NCBI RefSeq assembly: GCF_033096445.1
Contig: NZ_AP028155.1
Location: 4,593,880-4,657,879, forward strand
Direction: 5' to 3'
DNA length: 64,000 nucleotides
From: Butyricimonas faecihominis
GTDB taxonomy: Bacteria; Bacteroidota; Bacteroidia; Bacteroidales; Marinifilaceae
Shown: in pieces, positions 62,865 to 64,000 of the stretch
Layout of the letters: every line of letters starts with the position of its first letter
How positions within the stretch are numbered: position 1 is the first letter of the stretch
Notes under the pieces: model-generated
Seen by the model: the letters and a program-made list of their open reading frames with translations, nothing else
The model's database searches: none
Told to the model about the DNA's origin: nothing
Translations under genes and position numbers: made by a program

Positions 62865-62897
62865 TGGTAGCTTATGACTCTAAAATTTATTAACATT

Positions 62898-62938
62898 GGG
62901 GTCATGTAACAAATTCACTTGACCCCTACATTTTTTTA
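62898..62938 (+). terminator. Terminator of the integrase gene
   Basis: GGGGTCA (62,898-62,904) and TGACCCC (62,920-62,926), followed by TACATTTTTTT. Confidence 0.65.
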
Positions 62939-62942
62939 TATT

Positions 62943-64000
62943 ATGGATCACAATAAAATTGAAAAATCAATAGAGATTAATGAAAATATTGAACATGAGT
63001 GGGTAGACATGAGCAAGTTCAAAGAAACTCAAATAAAGAAAGAAGCTATTAACTCAAACCATGATAACAACTCCCCCCAAAAGGCTCTGGCTAAAGTAAA
63101 ATATGAAACAATAAAGCAACAAGTCAAGGAGAACAGGGAGACCCAACAGGCACACCTACTGGCAAAACAAATTTCATCTGGAAAAGAAACTTCCAAAATA
63201 CAACAAAATACCCCACCCACTACTCCTAGTGATGAAAAATTAAAAACACTTCAGGCCATAATAAACAGTACTCCACTCCATGAAACAAACCCTGAAATTC
63301 TAGAAGGTATTAACAATTGCACAATCATAGACCCTTCTATTGTAACCTTACAAGTTGAACCCATTTCAAATTCTGGGGATGAAGATAACACATCTCATCA
63401 AAGGGAAAAAGGGATTCTAATTTTTGAATCTGAATACTTGGAAGGTATTGACCAATTACCTTTTGGGATATTCAACAAAAACAGAACTGGGGTTGGGGCA
63501 ACTTCATTAGAATTGAGAAGTGAGAGAAATTCCATCATTGTCTGCCCAACAAGAGCACTAGCATATAACAAGTATAGGAACCATCCAGACAAGTACTTGT
63601 ATGTTGGAAGTCCTATTGGCTCCCTAAATACTACAACAAGTAACAGTAGTATAAATGAATACATGGACATGATCAACAACAAGGAGAAAATGTTCAAAAA
63701 ATTCTTGGTGGTTGCAGACAGCCTTCACCTAGTTATCAATTACTTGAAAAATAGGGGTGAAAACTTGGAAGATTACTTCTTAATGATAGATGAGATTGAT
63801 TCTTTACAATCAGACAGCAGTTTCAGGCCTGTTGCTGAAGATGTTATTGATTATTATCTTGAACATCCCACTCAAAGCAGGTGTCTAGTGTCTGCAACAC
63901 TTAAAGGATTTTCCAATCCCCAGCTTGCAGGTATTGACATCATACATGCTGAATTTAGTTCCCCAAAAGCTAGAAATATAACATCCATTACTTCTTCTTG
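62943..64000 (+). CDS. Helicase-like P-loop ATPase of the element (partial)
   Basis: Starts at ATG 62,943 and stays open to the last base (352 residues seen). A charged, probably disordered N-terminus (about 1-150, rich in Lys, Glu, Gln and Asn) leads to an SF2-like ATPase core. A Walker A variant NRTGVGATSLEL (about 177-188) is followed by NSIIVCPTRALAYNKY (motif Ia), LEDYFLMIDEIDSLQ (motif II, Asp-Glu-Ile-Asp) and SRCLVSATLKGF (motif III, SAT). The class is found in Bacteroidetes mobile elements, where it may serve replication or transfer. Again no CpG occurs. Confidence 0.7.
   Translation, partial: MDHNKIEKSIEINENIEHEWVDMSKFKETQIKKEAINSNHDNNSPQKALAKVKYETIKQQVKENRETQQAHLLAKQISSGKETSKIQQNTPPTTPSDEKLKTLQAIINSTPLHETNPEILEGINNCTIIDPSIVTLQVEPISNSGDEDNTSHQREKGILIFESEYLEGIDQLPFGIFNKNRTGVGATSLELRSERNSIIVCPTRALAYNKYRNHPDKYLYVGSPIGSLNTTTSNSSINEYMDMINNKEKMFKKFLVVADSLHLVINYLKNRGENLEDYFLMIDEIDSLQSDSSFRPVAEDVIDYYLEHPTQSRCLVSATLKGFSNPQLAGIDIIHAEFSSPKARNITSITSS

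Larger units (their letters stand above)
61515..64000 (+). mobile_element. Left part of an integrative element in tRNA-Thr, CpG-free
   Basis: From the tRNA remnant to the window's end, and beyond. It holds an integrase and the start of a helicase-like gene. G+C is lower than in the host (about one third by eye in the integrase). I read every base and line junction from 61,348 on and found no CG dinucleotide, while GC is frequent. The right end, with an intact tRNA-Thr, lies outside the window. Confidence 0.85.

Noticed and set aside
63029-63697. Two minus-strand ORFs in the element
   Set aside because: They lie opposite the helicase-like gene, whose frame is open to the end of the window and has recognisable motifs.

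Overview
The window is a chromosomal segment of a Bacteroidota member, most likely order Bacteroidales. Odoribacteraceae (Butyricimonas/Odoribacter-like) is my best guess, from gene content only. Support: promoters of the type TTG-N19-TAnnTTTG, no Shine-Dalgarno sites, TlpA and DUF4251 proteins, a lipidated TamA partner next to TamB, a diphosphate-type phosphofructokinase, and tyrosine recombinases of the Bacteroides kind. Most genes look about 40-45% G+C by eye.

Layout. 1-4.9 kb: end of a PKD-like surface lipoprotein gene, a TlpA thioredoxin, a DUF4251 protein, two tandem DUF6266-like genes, a MITE-like repeat and a hipB with only a 40-codon hipA remnant. 5-10.3 kb: lysC-lysA behind an attenuator, prmA, and a TrpB2 gene behind a tryptophan attenuator whose leader peptide has three Trp codons in a row. 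10.3-10.6 kb: a probable structured small RNA. 10.6-18.7 kb: small lipoprotein, PPi-type PFK, a glycosyltransferase truncated by an exact 89-bp tandem duplication, an ECF sigma factor, an OmpH-like protein, a SRPBCC protein, a YeiH transporter, a transaldolase-like enzyme and YciO. 18.8-25 kb: trkA-trkH, comEC, ftsB-ruvX-def. 25-33 kb: carbamate kinase and ornithine carbamoyltransferase, STAS protein, gcvT, and serC-serA-DUF1015. 33-37.4 kb: a NatAB-type ABC exporter and a biotin-dependent carboxylase whose beta subunit has a 3'-end frameshift. 37.7-44.8 kb: tamB-tamL.

45-61.3 kb is a glycerol-3-phosphate island. A minus-strand operon (glpT, glycerophosphodiesterase, porin) and a plus-strand operon (glpT, HAD phosphatase, porin, beta-propeller protein) each begin with the same glpT. 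The two copies form a 1,427-bp inverted repeat around 7.1 kb that holds a tyrosine recombinase, a frameshifted phage-type repressor with a face-to-face small-RNA promoter, and glpABC. Together these genes would release glycerol-3-phosphate outside, import it, and oxidise it to dihydroxyacetone phosphate with electrons passed to menaquinone. Recombination between the copies would swap the promoters of the two operons.

61.4-64 kb is the left end of an integrative element inserted at the 3' end of a tRNA-Thr(GGT) gene: a 46-bp tRNA remnant, an integrase, and the start of a helicase-like ATPase that runs off the window. From 61,348 to the last base I read no CpG dinucleotide at all, although the host DNA beside it has many and the element has normal GpC. 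This CpG-free element is the most unusual thing in the window.
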